Below are positions 1-7,750 of a stretch of DNA of 64,000 nt, piece after piece (the stretch's first letter is position 1; the number at the start of each line of letters is the position of its first letter). Source of the stretch: Methanocorpusculaceae archaeon UBA425 (GTDB lineage: Archaea; Halobacteriota; Methanomicrobia; Methanomicrobiales; Methanocorpusculaceae). Position numbers and translations under genes: made by a program. The notes beneath the pieces are model-generated. The model was not told the origin of the DNA and did not search any database. It was given only the letters and a program-made list of their open reading frames with translations. The stretch covers positions 59,046 through 123,045 of the forward strand of contig DAWV01000026.1 in NCBI GenBank assembly GCA_002506085.1. The letters run 5' to 3'.

Positions 1-256
1 CTGTGTTTTCCGTGTGATGATGCAGCCATCAAAAAGAATCCCGTACACGAAACAGAAGTACATCCAAAGAATCCCGCCTGAACAAATTCGATTCTGTTCG
101 CCGGGAAGGGGGGCTCAAAACGACCGCTGGTGTACTCGAAGGCTTCACCCCGGACCAAAGGAGGCATAACCCAGCTTTTTTGATTGAGATTACACCGCGT
201 ACGTCCTAATATACTAAAAAAAGGCGGATATTCCCCAAAAACCCATCATCGGGATT
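1..256. other. Left edge, no gene assigned
   Basis: No gene could be identified here. On the plus strand one frame is open from the window edge to a TGA at 79-81 and another from base 2 to a TAA at 167-169, so the 3' end of a gene lying further left may be present. A T6 run at 175-180 could end such a plus-strand transcript. The two T-rich stretches just downstream of the minus-strand gene that stops at 257 (seen as A runs at 217-223 and 236-240 on this strand) would serve as its terminator. Confidence 0.3.
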
Positions 257-1156
257 TTATTTTCCGAGACCGGCCCGCACATTTTTCGTCGCCGTGCACA
301 TCCCTGCAAGCTTCCCGAACGCCGTCTCAGGCGTATGCATTCGGAGACCGCAGTCTGGATCAATGAGAATATTCTCCGCCCCGAACGCATCCATGCATGC
401 GTAAATTCTCGTCTCGATCTCCTCCACCGACTCCACGTTCGGATCCGAACTCTTCACGCAGCCGCACCCGATTTTCTTCCCTCTCAGATCATGCTTTGCC
501 AGCACCGACAGATTATCCGGAGACACCGCATATTCGAAATCCAGAATATCCACCGGCAGTTTTGTCCAGGAATCCGCGATTTCGCCAAGCATTCCGCAGG
601 TGTGAATACATGACGGGGTCAAAATTCCGGCAAAGATGATGCCAAGCGCCTCCTGTGCTGTTTCAACGGAGATTGCCCCGGTGGACAAAATCGGCTCGTC
701 CACCTGGATAATCGTCACCCCCACTTCCGCGAGATACTTTGCTTCTGTATGCAAAGCATGGGCGAGGTCAATGACGACTTCCTCCTTATTCCGGTAAATC
801 GGCGTCGCGATATGCAAAGCATACGCGAGAGTACAGGGTCCGGTAAGGATTCCCTTCACGTATTTCGCCTTCGTCAGAGCGTATTTCGTATCACCTCCCG
901 TAATCGGTTTATCTGCCGTGCCGATTTTTCCAAGAACAGTCTTATCTGAAATTCCCGGCAGTTTCGATACGAATGCCTGGACCATATCTGATCTGACCTG
1001 TCCGTCGGAGATAATATCCACCCCTGCCCGGAGCTGCTCGGCAACGGCAAACTGAACCGCCTTTTTATACGGGTCCAAAAGGGACGAAAGCCCTGTTCCT
1101 TTCACGCAGGGAAATGAGCCGACGACCGTCGTCGGAAGAAGACAGGGGAGATTCAT
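257..1156 (-). CDS. Core methionine synthase (MetE C-terminal-domain type)
   Basis: A 299-residue protein equivalent to only the catalytic C-terminal half of cobalamin-independent methionine synthase. It should transfer a methyl group to homocysteine in the cytoplasm; stand-alone archaeal versions such as MTH775 take the methyl group from a corrinoid donor rather than from methyl-tetrahydrofolate. Visible zinc-site features are HTC at residues 185-187 and DPDCG at 266-270, with the VDEP motif near 152-155. The length matches the archaeal core family. It is transcribed away from the flavin-binding gene at 1260, with which it shares a short divergent promoter region. The family is clear; the exact methyl donor is inferred. 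Confidence 0.85.
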   Translation of the reverse strand: MNLPCLLPTTVVGSFPCVKGTGLSSLLDPYKKAVQFAVAEQLRAGVDIISDGQVRSDMVQAFVSKLPGISDKTVLGKIGTADKPITGGDTKYALTKAKYVKGILTGPCTLAYALHIATPIYRNKEEVVIDLAHALHTEAKYLAEVGVTIIQVDEPILSTGAISVETAQEALGIIFAGILTPSCIHTCGMLGEIADSWTKLPVDILDFEYAVSPDNLSVLAKHDLRGKKIGCGCVKSSDPNVESVEEIETRIYACMDAFGAENILIDPDCGLRMHTPETAFGKLAGMCTATKNVRAGLGK

Positions 1157-1259
1157 GATAACATAGGTGGGCGCGGCTGGATAAAAAACGTTCGGGTTCC
1201 GGCTTGTATCACAATCTCACATTATTTATTCCCGGACGAAAATGTATTCATGAAGAAGC

Positions 1260-1739
1260 ATGTCTACTCCGTTAAAAATCCCGAAAATGCAGAAAAGTGA
1301 ATATGACTCCCTCATTCGTGATAATGTTGTGTCGCGGATCGCCTTTACCGGCAAAGATTATCCCTACATTGCACCCTTTCTCTATGTCTTCGATGAGAAG
1401 AATATCTACTTCCTTTCGACCCGCTATGGGAAAAAGATGGAATTATTCACGCAGAATCCTGCGGTGTCTGTAGAAATCGAGCATGTGGCTCCTGATATGT
1501 CTGCGTATAAGTTCGTGACGCTGCAGGGTAAGCTTTCAGAGGTGACGGATGAGGAGACAAAACGTGCAATCAAAACCCGGTTCGTGAGTCTGATTGCGGA
1601 TAAGAAGATTTCCGTTAACAGTCTGTATGCTCTGGGTCATTCGCCGTCAGAGTCTCCGGAGAATATTGTCGGCGAAGAACGGACGATGGTCTGGAAACTG
1701 GTTAATGTCCATAATATCGTTGCGTTGAAAAACGCATGA
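1260..1739 (+). CDS. Pyridoxamine-5'-phosphate-oxidase-like flavin-binding protein
   Basis: A 159-residue protein with the split-barrel fold signature of the PNPOx-like FMN-binding family: the N-terminal part reads VVSRIAFTGKDYPYIAPFLY, followed by strands matching YFLSTRYGKKMELF and VSVEIEH. Such proteins bind FMN, F420 or haem and are usually oxidoreductases of unknown substrate. A T/A-rich TATA-like stretch lies at about 1220-1232, roughly 30 bases before the ATG, so the mRNA is probably leaderless or nearly so. An overlapping out-of-frame ATG at 1250 was not used. The fold is clear, the substrate is not. Confidence 0.8.
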   Translation: MSTPLKIPKMQKSEYDSLIRDNVVSRIAFTGKDYPYIAPFLYVFDEKNIYFLSTRYGKKMELFTQNPAVSVEIEHVAPDMSAYKFVTLQGKLSEVTDEETKRAIKTRFVSLIADKKISVNSLYALGHSPSESPENIVGEERTMVWKLVNVHNIVALKNA

Positions 1740-1756
1740 ATCTCTTTTTTTGACGG

Positions 1757-1794
1757 TATGTGAAGATAACTTCATATGAAATAAACTTCACATA
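1757..1794. promoter_or_regulatory. Inverted-repeat operator at the promoter of the 1802 gene pair
   Basis: TATGTGAAG at 1757-1765 and CTTCACATA at 1786-1794 are perfect inverted copies. Between them TTCATATGAA (1771-1780) is itself a perfect palindrome. The ATATGAAATAA stretch lies about 26 bases before the ATG at 1802, where a leaderless promoter would have its TATA box. The arms therefore embrace the promoter, which suits binding by a dimeric repressor, most simply the XRE protein encoded at 2221. Confidence 0.6.
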
Positions 1795-1801
1795 GTATGG
1801 T

Positions 1802-2221
1802 ATGAAAAAGGAGATTCTTTATTCCGTTATCGGGCTTGTCATCGGGGTCGTGCTGATTCTTCTCGCGGTTTTTGTATTTACGGGCAGTACTTCATTAAAT
1901 GGTGCCTGTTTCGGTATTGGTGCCGCATTGTTGGCTCTCTCCGGGGGAAATCTGATTGGAAAGTCCGTTATTACTAGGGTAGAGACACCTGAGAATACCA
2001 GAATGCAGTCGATCGAGTTGCATGATGAGCGGAATATCCGTATCCGTGAACGTGCGGGCTGGAATACTATGCGGATTTTTACGCCGGTTCTGTGTTTTCT
2101 TACGCTTGCCTCGGCGTTTATCGGCGTTGAATTATATATTACGCTGGTTTTATGCGGACTTATTCTCTTGCAGGCGGCTCTCGTTATCGGTTCGCAGGTC
2201 TATTATGAAAAGAGGATTTAA
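1802..2221 (+). CDS. Four-helix membrane protein of a membrane-protein/XRE pair (DUF2178-like)
   Basis: A 139-residue integral membrane protein with four predicted hydrophobic segments, at about residues 5-28, 35-55, 92-110 and 113-131. A charged loop between the second and third contains ELHDERNIRIRERAG. The H/Q-DER motif, the size and the neighbour match the protein at 60261, whose loop reads QDERSILIEMKSA. Its stop codon overlaps the ATG of the XRE regulator by one base (TAATG), so the two are translationally coupled. No enzymatic motif is seen; a sensory or regulator-tethering role is possible but is an inference. Assignment to DUF2178 is by resemblance only. Confidence 0.7.
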   Translation: MKKEILYSVIGLVIGVVLILLAVFVFTGSTSLNGACFGIGAALLALSGGNLIGKSVITRVETPENTRMQSIELHDERNIRIRERAGWNTMRIFTPVLCFLTLASAFIGVELYITLVLCGLILLQAALVIGSQVYYEKRI

Positions 2222-2427
2222 TGAAGAACAGGATGAAAGAACTGCGTGCCGCCCGCAGTATGACGCAGGCGGAACTTGCAGAGATTATTTCTGTTTCGTC
2301 GCGAACTATCATTTCTCTTGAAAAAGGTCAGTATAATCCTTCGGTTATGCTGGCTCACAAATTATCCCTGGTTTTCGGGTGCCCTATCGAGGATGTTTTT
2401 ATTTTCGAAAAAGAGGATGGTATCTGA
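2221..2427 (+). CDS. Small XRE-family transcriptional regulator
   Basis: A 68-residue protein that is almost nothing but a helix-turn-helix of the Cro/CI (XRE) type: MTQAELAEIISVSSRTIISLEKGQYNPSVMLAHKLSLVF, ending in PIEDVFIFE as in YozG-like regulators. It follows the membrane-protein gene with a one-base overlap. The inverted repeat in front of the pair is a likely autoregulatory site. The regulator at 60760 is a clear paralogue with the same gene arrangement. Confidence 0.88.
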   Translation: MKNRMKELRAARSMTQAELAEIISVSSRTIISLEKGQYNPSVMLAHKLSLVFGCPIEDVFIFEKEDGI

Positions 2428-2470
2428 GCGGGGTCAGATACGGGCATGTTGCGGCTTGCAGAGCAATATT

Positions 2471-2497
2471 TGTTTATTTCAGCCTGGAAAATAAACA
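2471..2497. terminator. Hairpin between convergent genes
   Basis: TGTTTATTT at 2471-2479 pairs perfectly with AAATAAACA at 2489-2497 around a nine-base loop. It lies between the stop of the XRE gene (2427) and the stop of the minus-strand small gene (2519), so it can end transcripts from both directions. Confidence 0.5.
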
Positions 2498-2518
2498 CAG
2501 CCGGGATTTTCGGAAAGT

Positions 2519-2656
2519 TTATTTGAGTTTTTTCTCGAGTTTCTTGAGTTTTTTCTGGGCGTCTTTGCTGCCTTCAGCTGCCTGTTTTGAGAGCTCTTCT
2601 GCTTTGGCCTTCTTTTCTTTGTTCAGCTTCCCCATCTGTTTCTTGCTTGTTGGCAT
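2519..2656 (-). CDS. 45-residue lysine-rich coiled-coil protein
   Basis: A short open frame of 45 codons that begins MPTSKKQMGKLNKEKKAKAE and ends with KKLKKLEKKLK. It consists mostly of Lys, Glu, Ala, Leu and Gln in a heptad-like pattern, so a single amphipathic helix or short coiled coil is expected; it is strongly basic. In front of the ATG there is a GTGAG ribosome-binding site a few bases away and a TTAAATA-type promoter stretch about 30 bases up. No family was recognised. It could bind nucleic acid or ribosomes, but this is only suggested by its charge. Confidence 0.6.
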   Translation of the reverse strand: MPTSKKQMGKLNKEKKAKAEELSKQAAEGSKDAQKKLKKLEKKLK

Positions 2657-2683
2657 AATATCTCACTATGTCTTTGACTGGTT

Positions 2684-2752
2684 CTATTTAACGGTTTCCA
2701 TCATGGAAATTCCAGGCAGCGGTGCGATGGTCTGTGGTCCGGAATAAACCAT
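2684..2752 (-). CDS. Possible 22-residue peptide with a strong ribosome-binding site
   Basis: On the minus strand GGAGGGGTGA, a near-perfect match to the archaeal anti-Shine-Dalgarno, stands four bases before an ATG that opens 22 codons (MVYSGPQTIAPLPGISMMETVK) before TAG. It lies between the double-hairpin repeat and the 45-residue gene. No homologue was recognised, and the SD-like stretch may simply belong to the repeat, so this is a weak call. Confidence 0.25.
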   Translation of the reverse strand: MVYSGPQTIAPLPGISMMETVK

Positions 2753-2775
2753 CGGCTCACCCCTCCTTTTTGATT

Positions 2776-2797
2776 GGGAGCACCCGGGCGTAACGCC
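2776..2797 (-). repeat. Double-hairpin dispersed repeat, copy 1
   Basis: Read on the minus strand this is GGCG-TTA-CGCC (2787-2797) followed by GGG-TGCT-CCC (2776-2785) and then an A-rich run. The same arrangement with paired base changes in both stems occurs at 24977-24998, and similarity extends some 10 bases on either side. It lies directly after the Dabb gene stop at 2801, so it may act as its terminator or processing site. Confidence 0.6.
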
Positions 2798-2800
2798 TAT

Positions 2801-3085
2801 TTAGATTATATAATCGGCGATGACGCTTTTTTCGCTTACCTGCATCATGTATTTTTTGACGACACCGACGTGGTAGGGGTGTTCGGCGTAGCCGCGAAGT
2901 CCTTCTTCGTCATCGACGATTACGATTAAGACGATGTCAAAGGACCGGTCAGTGTGAAGAACGTCGATACCGACTTCGAGTTCCCTGATTTGTCCGACGG
3001 TGCCTTTCATGGAGAGGATGAGCTCGCGGCATTTTTCGGCACATGCCGGATCTTTGAGTTTGAAGAGGACGATGTGTTTTAGCAT
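2801..3085 (-). CDS. Stress-responsive alpha/beta-barrel (Dabb) domain protein
   Basis: A 94-residue single-domain protein matching the Dabb family: it starts MLKHIVLFKLKD, has the central LEVGIDVLHTDRSFDIVLIV strand pair and the DEEGLRGYAEHPYHVGVVKKYM segment typical of these dimeric ferredoxin-like barrels. Family members are small cytoplasmic proteins of mostly unknown role. It lies 11 bases after aspS on the same strand and is probably co-transcribed with it. The fold is well supported; no function can be assigned. Confidence 0.85.
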   Translation of the reverse strand: MLKHIVLFKLKDPACAEKCRELILSMKGTVGQIRELEVGIDVLHTDRSFDIVLIVIVDDEEGLRGYAEHPYHVGVVKKYMMQVSEKSVIADYII

Positions 3086-3096
3086 AATAAAAAAAA

Positions 3097-4386
3097 TTAT
3101 GGGCTGACTCTGTGTCGGTCACGCGGGAAGAGAACAGCTTCTCTTATGTTGTTGAGGTCGAGCATAGTCATTACCAGGCGTTCGGCTCCAAGACCCCATC
3201 CGGCGTGGGGCGGCATACCGTATCTGAACGGGTTTAAGTAGAACTCGAACGCGTCGGGGTTAAGGCCCTTGGATTTGATCTGCTGGATTAAGAGCGGGTA
3301 GATATGGCAGCGCTGTGCTCCGGAGGAGAGTTCCATTCTCGGGTGCATCATGTCGAATGCACGGCAGACTTCGGGGCGGTCTTCGAAGGGCATGGTATAA
3401 AATGGTCTAGCGGAGGTCGGCCATTCGGTGATGAAATACATTGTGCCCATTTTTTCGCCGATGACTCTTTCTGCAGCGGTGGAAAGGTCGTCGCCGAAGA
3501 CGAGGGGTTCGCCGCCGGCGGTGGAGATTTCGATGGCTTCTCTATAGGTGATGCGGGGGAACGGGACGGTCGGGACTTTGAAGTTGGTGAGTCCGAGGGT
3601 CGTGAGTGCGTCAGCGCAGTGGTCGGCAACGTATTTGTATGCATAGGATACGGTGTTTTCGAGAATCTGCATGGCGTCTTCTTCGTTTGCGAAGGACATC
3701 TCGATATCGATGGAGGTGGCTTCGTTTAAGTGACGGAGGGTGTTGTGTTCTTCGGCACGGAAGATGGGGCCGATTTCAAAGACACGGTCGAATCCGGAGC
3801 TCATGAGCATTTGCTTGAAGAGCTGGGGGGACTGGTTGAGGAAGGCTTCCTGGTCGAAGTAGGCGAGCGGGAAGAGTTCGGTTCCTCCCTCAGTGGCGGC
3901 GGCGACGATTTTCGGGGTCTGGACCTGGGTGAATTTGTTGTCCCAGAGGTATTCGCTGACTGCACGGAGGCAGGCATTTCTGATCTGGAAGATGGCGTTG
4001 ACGCGGGGTTTTCTCAGGTCGAGGTATCTGTTGTCGAGCCGGGTGTCCATTTCAGCCGGGACTTTCTCCGAGACGTCGAGGGGAAGAGGGGTTTCGGCAC
4101 GGGAGATGATACGGAGTGTTTCGGGGATGAGTTCCCGGCCTCCGGGTGCCTTTTCGGTTGCTTTGACTTCGCCTTCGCATTCGATGACGGATTCACGGGT
4201 CGCGTCTTTGACGGCGGCGAGTACGTCGGGGGTGACTTTCTTTTTGGGGATGGTGACTTGGAGTATGCCGGTTCTGTCGCGAACGAGGAGGAAGGTGAGT
4301 CCTCCAAGGTCACGTTCTTCGTGGATCCAGCCTGCAATGTGTGCATGTCCGACTGCAGGGGTCACGTCTTTTATTGGTATGAGCAT
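3097..4386 (-). CDS. aspS: Aspartyl-tRNA synthetase (archaeal type)
   Basis: A 429-residue class II aminoacyl-tRNA synthetase that charges tRNA with aspartate. The N-terminal OB-fold anticodon-binding domain (about residues 1-105) includes [22 protein letters not shown]. The catalytic core has motif 2 around [19 protein letters not shown] and motif 3 GLGAERLVM near the C-terminus. The length fits the compact archaeal form without the bacterial insertion domain. Many archaeal AspRS are non-discriminating and also make Asp-tRNA(Asn); whether this one does cannot be told from inspection. A TATA-like GAATATTATA sits about 20 bases before the ATG, so the mRNA is nearly leaderless. The Dabb gene follows. 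Confidence 0.95.
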   Translation of the reverse strand: MLIPIKDVTPAVGHAHIAGWIHEERDLGGLTFLLVRDRTGILQVTIPKKKVTPDVLAAVKDATRESVIECEGEVKATEKAPGGRELIPETLRIISRAETPLPLDVSEKVPAEMDTRLDNRYLDLRKPRVNAIFQIRNACLRAVSEYLWDNKFTQVQTPKIVAAATEGGTELFPLAYFDQEAFLNQSPQLFKQMLMSSGFDRVFEIGPIFRAEEHNTLRHLNEATSIDIEMSFANEEDAMQILENTVSYAYKYVADHCADALTTLGLTNFKVPTVPFPRITYREAIEISTAGGEPLVFGDDLSTAAERVIGEKMGTMYFITEWPTSARPFYTMPFEDRPEVCRAFDMMHPRMELSSGAQRCHIYPLLIQQIKSKGLNPDAFEFYLNPFRYGMPPHAGWGLGAERLVMTMLDLNNIREAVLFPRDRHRVSP

Positions 4387-4535
4387 AAAATCTGTATAAT
4401 ATTCGCGGTAGGGATAGATTATAGTTTGGAGGGGTCCGCCGGAATTATCTGCGGCATGAATGTTCAGTTCACAGTATCGGCAGGTCTGGGATGAGCAGGT
4501 TGATATTTTTTCTGGTCTATTGTACTAATACTACC

Positions 4536-5264
4536 ATGTCCGGGACGATTTATCTGCATAAGGTCATGCTGAATGATTTTCACGACACGTCGTACCTTGC
4601 GAATCTTCCCGTTGTGCGGAATCTTCAGCGGATGGGTGAACTCACGTTTGAGTCCCCGGTGACGTTTTTTGTCGGAGAAAACGGGTCGGGAAAATCAACG
4701 CTGCTGGAGGCTCTCGCGATTTCAGCAGGTTATAATGCGGAAGGGGGTTCCCGGAACTTTTCGTTTGCGACGAAATCGACCGAGTCGAATCTGCATTCAT
4801 ATATCACGTTGTCACGCAGGGGCAGGGAGAAGGACGGGTTTTTTTATCGGGCAGAGAGTTTTTACAATGTGGCTTCACAGGTGGAGAATCTGGATCTCAA
4901 TCTGAACGGATACGGCGGGAAATCCCTGCATGCTCAGTCGCACGGCGAAAGTCTGCTGGCACTTGTACAAAACAGGTTTCGAGGAGACGGTCTGTATATT
5001 CTTGATGAGCCGGAAGCGGCACTGTCTCCTTTGCGCCAGATGACCCTTATGCTGGAGATGAGAAGGCTGGTTAATGAGGAGCATTCCCAGTTTCTGATTG
5101 CGACCCATTCCCCGATTCTGATAACCTATCCGGGTGCGGATATTTTTGAGGTGACGTGCGATGCTATCGAAAAGACAACGTATGACAAGACCGCGTCCTA
5201 TCAGATTACGAGACGCTTTCTCGAAAATCCTCAGCATATGCTCGATACATTGTTCGATGATTGA
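4536..5264 (+). CDS. ABC-type AAA ATPase
   Basis: A 242-residue stand-alone ATPase of the ABC/SMC-like AAA group. It has Walker A VGENGSGKST (about residues 45-54), a signature-like region near SHGESLLALV, Walker B LYILDEPEAALS and the switch histidine in IATHSPIL. There is no membrane part or partner subunit beside it, so it is not a transporter on the face of it. The ATG at 4536 (MSGTIYLHKV) was preferred over one 15 codons upstream at 4491, because a GATATTTT stretch about 26 bases ahead suits a leaderless start and the extra residues do not look like the family. The substrate is unknown. Confidence 0.8.
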   Translation: MSGTIYLHKVMLNDFHDTSYLANLPVVRNLQRMGELTFESPVTFFVGENGSGKSTLLEALAISAGYNAEGGSRNFSFATKSTESNLHSYITLSRRGREKDGFFYRAESFYNVASQVENLDLNLNGYGGKSLHAQSHGESLLALVQNRFRGDGLYILDEPEAALSPLRQMTLMLEMRRLVNEEHSQFLIATHSPILITYPGADIFEVTCDAIEKTTYDKTASYQITRRFLENPQHMLDTLFDD

Positions 5265-5284
5265 ACGAATAAGCTCGTAGAGGA

Positions 5285-5659
5285 TTATTCGGGCGAGACT
5301 CCGTAAGATATTATATAGGAGTCGTGAAGATTTCTGTCAAGAACGAGAGATACGGTTTTTGATTTACCCGGGGCAATATCCCCGACATAAATGGTGTTCA
5401 TGGCATTTTCCGGAGCATCGGGATTAGTCTGATCCGGTCCGGCATTCAGATAGACATTCCTGCCTACCGCATTTCCGATGTTGGATACCGAGAAGGTTGC
5501 TACATAATGCACGCCTTTCAATAGTGACCATTTGGATGATGAATCAACTAATTCTACCACTACATTCGGCGCCCGGCTCGCTGCACGGGCTGCCTGTCCC
5601 GCGGAATTCAGATTAAAGATTACACACACTATGAGTAGGATTATCAGTAATTTTCTCAT
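5285..5659 (-). CDS. Small secreted protein with an Ig-like/CARDB-like domain
   Basis: A 124-residue protein with a Sec signal peptide at residues 1-24 (positive start, then LLIILLIVCVIFNL). The rest resembles a beta-sandwich of the CARDB or DUF11 kind: VVVELVDSSSKWSLLKGVHYVATFSVSNIGNAVGRNVYLNAG, later VGDIAPGKSKTVSLVLD. Such domains occur in archaeal surface proteins. No anchor is seen, so it may be released or bound to the S-layer. A GGAG ribosome-binding site precedes the ATG. The exact family is not certain. Confidence 0.65.
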   Translation of the reverse strand: MRKLLIILLIVCVIFNLNSAGQAARAASRAPNVVVELVDSSSKWSLLKGVHYVATFSVSNIGNAVGRNVYLNAGPDQTNPDAPENAMNTIYVGDIAPGKSKTVSLVLDRNLHDSYIISYGVSPE

Positions 5660-5844
5660 TTACTCCTCGTTAAACATATAATTATGAACGAATATCTTAA
5701 AATCCCTGATAACACACTCTGGAAGATATTTGATTTCCTCAATTATATGTCGTACATTCTATTGTGTCTATTTCAGGGTATATAATTGTTTGTAAAATTC
5801 GGGTTTACGTGAAGAAAAACGGAAAAAAGGTTAAAAAATGAGAA

Positions 5845-6093
5845 TTAATGCTCTTCTCTGACCATTTCAATGCACTTTTTCGGGCATTCGTTGGCACAGA
5901 TTCCGCAACCTTTACAGTACACCAGGTCGATTTCCAGTGTATCCGGGTCGATTACTGCATCGGGGCAGAACATCGCACAGATTCCGCATTTATTGCAGAC
6001 ATCGCGGTTGACAACCGGGCGGAATGTTCTCCAGGCACCTGTAAGACCAGCCGCTCCCTCATGCGGAACGCTGATTGTCATTTTGGGCATCAT
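5845..6093 (-). CDS. porD: Pyruvate synthase delta subunit (ferredoxin-like)
   Basis: An 82-residue protein with two 4Fe-4S motifs, CNKCGICAMFCPDAV and CKGCGICANECPKKC, the electron-carrying small subunit of a 2-oxoacid:ferredoxin oxidoreductase. It passes electrons from the thiamine-diphosphate centre of the alpha/beta subunits to ferredoxin, or the reverse during CO2 fixation. It overlaps the gamma-subunit gene by four bases and is the last gene of the beta-alpha-gamma-delta operon. Confidence 0.92.
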   Translation of the reverse strand: MMPKMTISVPHEGAAGLTGAWRTFRPVVNRDVCNKCGICAMFCPDAVIDPDTLEIDLVYCKGCGICANECPKKCIEMVREEH

Positions 6094-6620
6094 ACAATCA
6101 CCTCATCATAAGCCGCTTTCGCAGCGTTCGTGTTTCTCGGGTCGGTAAAGGTATCGGTTATTGCTTCGACTCCGGATTCGCGGGTAAAGAGCCCGAGTTT
6201 TGCGAGAGCTCCGATGACCGGCGTGTTTACAATCGCGCTCCCTGATACGACCAGGTTTTCACGGAGGGCGATTCCTGTCAGATCTCCCCTGAATACTTTG
6301 AATCCCGGAGGGAAGGGGGTCTCTTCGTTCGTGTTGATGAAGATTTTTCCCCCCTCTTTCAGACCGTCGAGAACATCAACCGTGTCCATTACGGTTGGAT
6401 CGAGGATGATTATCATGTCCGGTTTATTTATCTGCGAGTAGATTCTTACCGGTTTGTCATCGATTCTGACGAAGGAGACGATTGGAGCTCCGCGGCGTTC
6501 TGCACCGTAGAATGGGCAGGCTGTGGCGAATTTGCCGTCTTTTACGGCAGCCGAGGCCATCATCCGGGCGGCAGTCACTCCGCCCTGGCCCCCTCTTGAG
6601 TGGATACGAATCTCGTACAT
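6090..6620 (-). CDS. porG: Pyruvate synthase gamma subunit
   Basis: A 176-residue subunit of the pyruvate:ferredoxin oxidoreductase family. It begins with the typical IRIHSRGGQGGVTAARMMASAA and has the conserved YGAERRGAPIVSFVRID and PDMIIILDPTVM segments. It is part of the cytoplasmic complex that interconverts acetyl-CoA plus CO2 and pyruvate. Its start overlaps the alpha-subunit stop by one base and its end overlaps the delta gene by four, so all are translated from one message. Confidence 0.93.
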   Translation of the reverse strand: MYEIRIHSRGGQGGVTAARMMASAAVKDGKFATACPFYGAERRGAPIVSFVRIDDKPVRIYSQINKPDMIIILDPTVMDTVDVLDGLKEGGKIFINTNEETPFPPGFKVFRGDLTGIALRENLVVSGSAIVNTPVIGALAKLGLFTRESGVEAITDTFTDPRNTNAAKAAYDEVIV

Positions 6621-7750
6621 TACTGTTCCTCCTGCGGGATGCCGAACCAGAATTCCGTTCCGGTTTTTCTGTTTTTCACAAAGGCTGCCATGTCTTCGTA
6701 GGTTACTTCCTGGCCGCCGAGACCGGCGATGATGCTTGCAATTTTTGCGTCGGGGTATCTTGCCTGGATTTCTCCGGCAATGACGCCGCCGAATCCAAAC
6801 GAGTAGTCCCGGTCGATGACGACGAGTTCTTTTCCTTTGATGTTCATGTCAAGCGGGAATGGTCTGAACCAGCGGATACGCATGACACCGGCTTTGATTC
6901 CTTCTTTGCGGAGAAGGTCAGCGGCGACTTCCGCTTCTTTGCCGAGGGTTCCAAGAGCGATGATGATGACATCGGCATCTTCGGTGAGGTATTCGTCGAC
7001 CGGTTTATAGGTTCTGCCGAAGCGTTTTTTGAACTCGGTTTCGGTTTCGTCGATGACTGTGCGTGATGCCCGCATGGATTTTTCCATGTCGAATCTGAAC
7101 TGGTAGTGGACGTTTGCGGGGCTCATTGCTCCGTAGCCTTTCGGGTCTAGGACATCGATTTTGTGCGGTAAGTTGAGCGGGGGGATGAAGTCGCCGGGCT
7201 CGGTCATTTCGAACGGCTGCATGATGTGGGAGAGCAGGAATCCGTCCATGTTGATCATGACGGGGAGGAGGACTCTCGTGTCTTCGGCGATTCTGAATGC
7301 CATGAGGGTGGCGTCGTAGGCTTCCTGAACGGTGGAGACGTAGATCTGGAGCCAGCCGGTGTCTCTTTGTGAGAGGGCGTCGGTGTGTTCTGCCCAGATG
7401 TTCCATCCGGGGGCGAGGGTTCGGTTGACCTGTCCCATGACGATCGGGAGGCGGGCGCCGGCTGCCCAGTGGAGCATTTCATGCATGTAGAGAAGACCGT
7501 GAGAGCTTGTCGCGGTGAAGACACGAACTCCGGTGATGGATGCGCCGATACAGGCAGTCATTGCGGAGTGTTCGGATTCGACCGGGATGTAGCGTGCGTC
7601 CATTTCTCCGGATGCGACGTAATCGGCTATGGTTTCGATTATTTCGGTCTGCGGGGTGATCGGGTATGCGGCGACGACGACCGGCTTTGCCATTTTGGCG
7701 GCTGCTGCGACGGCTTTATTGCCGGTTGACATGGTGAGTTTTCCGCTCAT
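6620..7750 (-). CDS. porA: Pyruvate synthase alpha subunit
   Basis: A 376-residue alpha subunit of 2-oxoacid:ferredoxin oxidoreductase. The sequences AAYPITPQTEIIE, YIPVESEHSAMTACIGAS, FTATSSHGLLYMHEMLHWAAG and NIWAEHTDALSQRDTGW fit the pyruvate-specific PorA group better than the KorA or VorA groups. In a methanogen it works in the carboxylating direction, making pyruvate from acetyl-CoA. It overlaps the beta gene by four bases (ATGA) and the gamma gene by one. Specificity for pyruvate rather than another 2-oxoacid is inferred from similarity. Confidence 0.93.
   Translation of the reverse strand: MSGKLTMSTGNKAVAAAAKMAKPVVVAAYPITPQTEIIETIADYVASGEMDARYIPVESEHSAMTACIGASITGVRVFTATSSHGLLYMHEMLHWAAGARLPIVMGQVNRTLAPGWNIWAEHTDALSQRDTGWLQIYVSTVQEAYDATLMAFRIAEDTRVLLPVMINMDGFLLSHIMQPFEMTEPGDFIPPLNLPHKIDVLDPKGYGAMSPANVHYQFRFDMEKSMRASRTVIDETETEFKKRFGRTYKPVDEYLTEDADVIIIALGTLGKEAEVAADLLRKEGIKAGVMRIRWFRPFPLDMNIKGKELVVIDRDYSFGFGGVIAGEIQARYPDAKIASIIAGLGGQEVTYEDMAAFVKNRKTGTEFWFGIPQEEQ

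Noticed and set aside
60..115. A tRNA T-arm around the AATTCGATTC sequence at the left edge
   Set aside because: The loop is ten bases rather than seven and no acceptor or anticodon arm can be drawn.
5684..5785. A 33-codon plus-strand frame between the secreted protein and the porD end
   Set aside because: No ribosome-binding site, and the ATG lies within the promoter region of the neighbouring gene.
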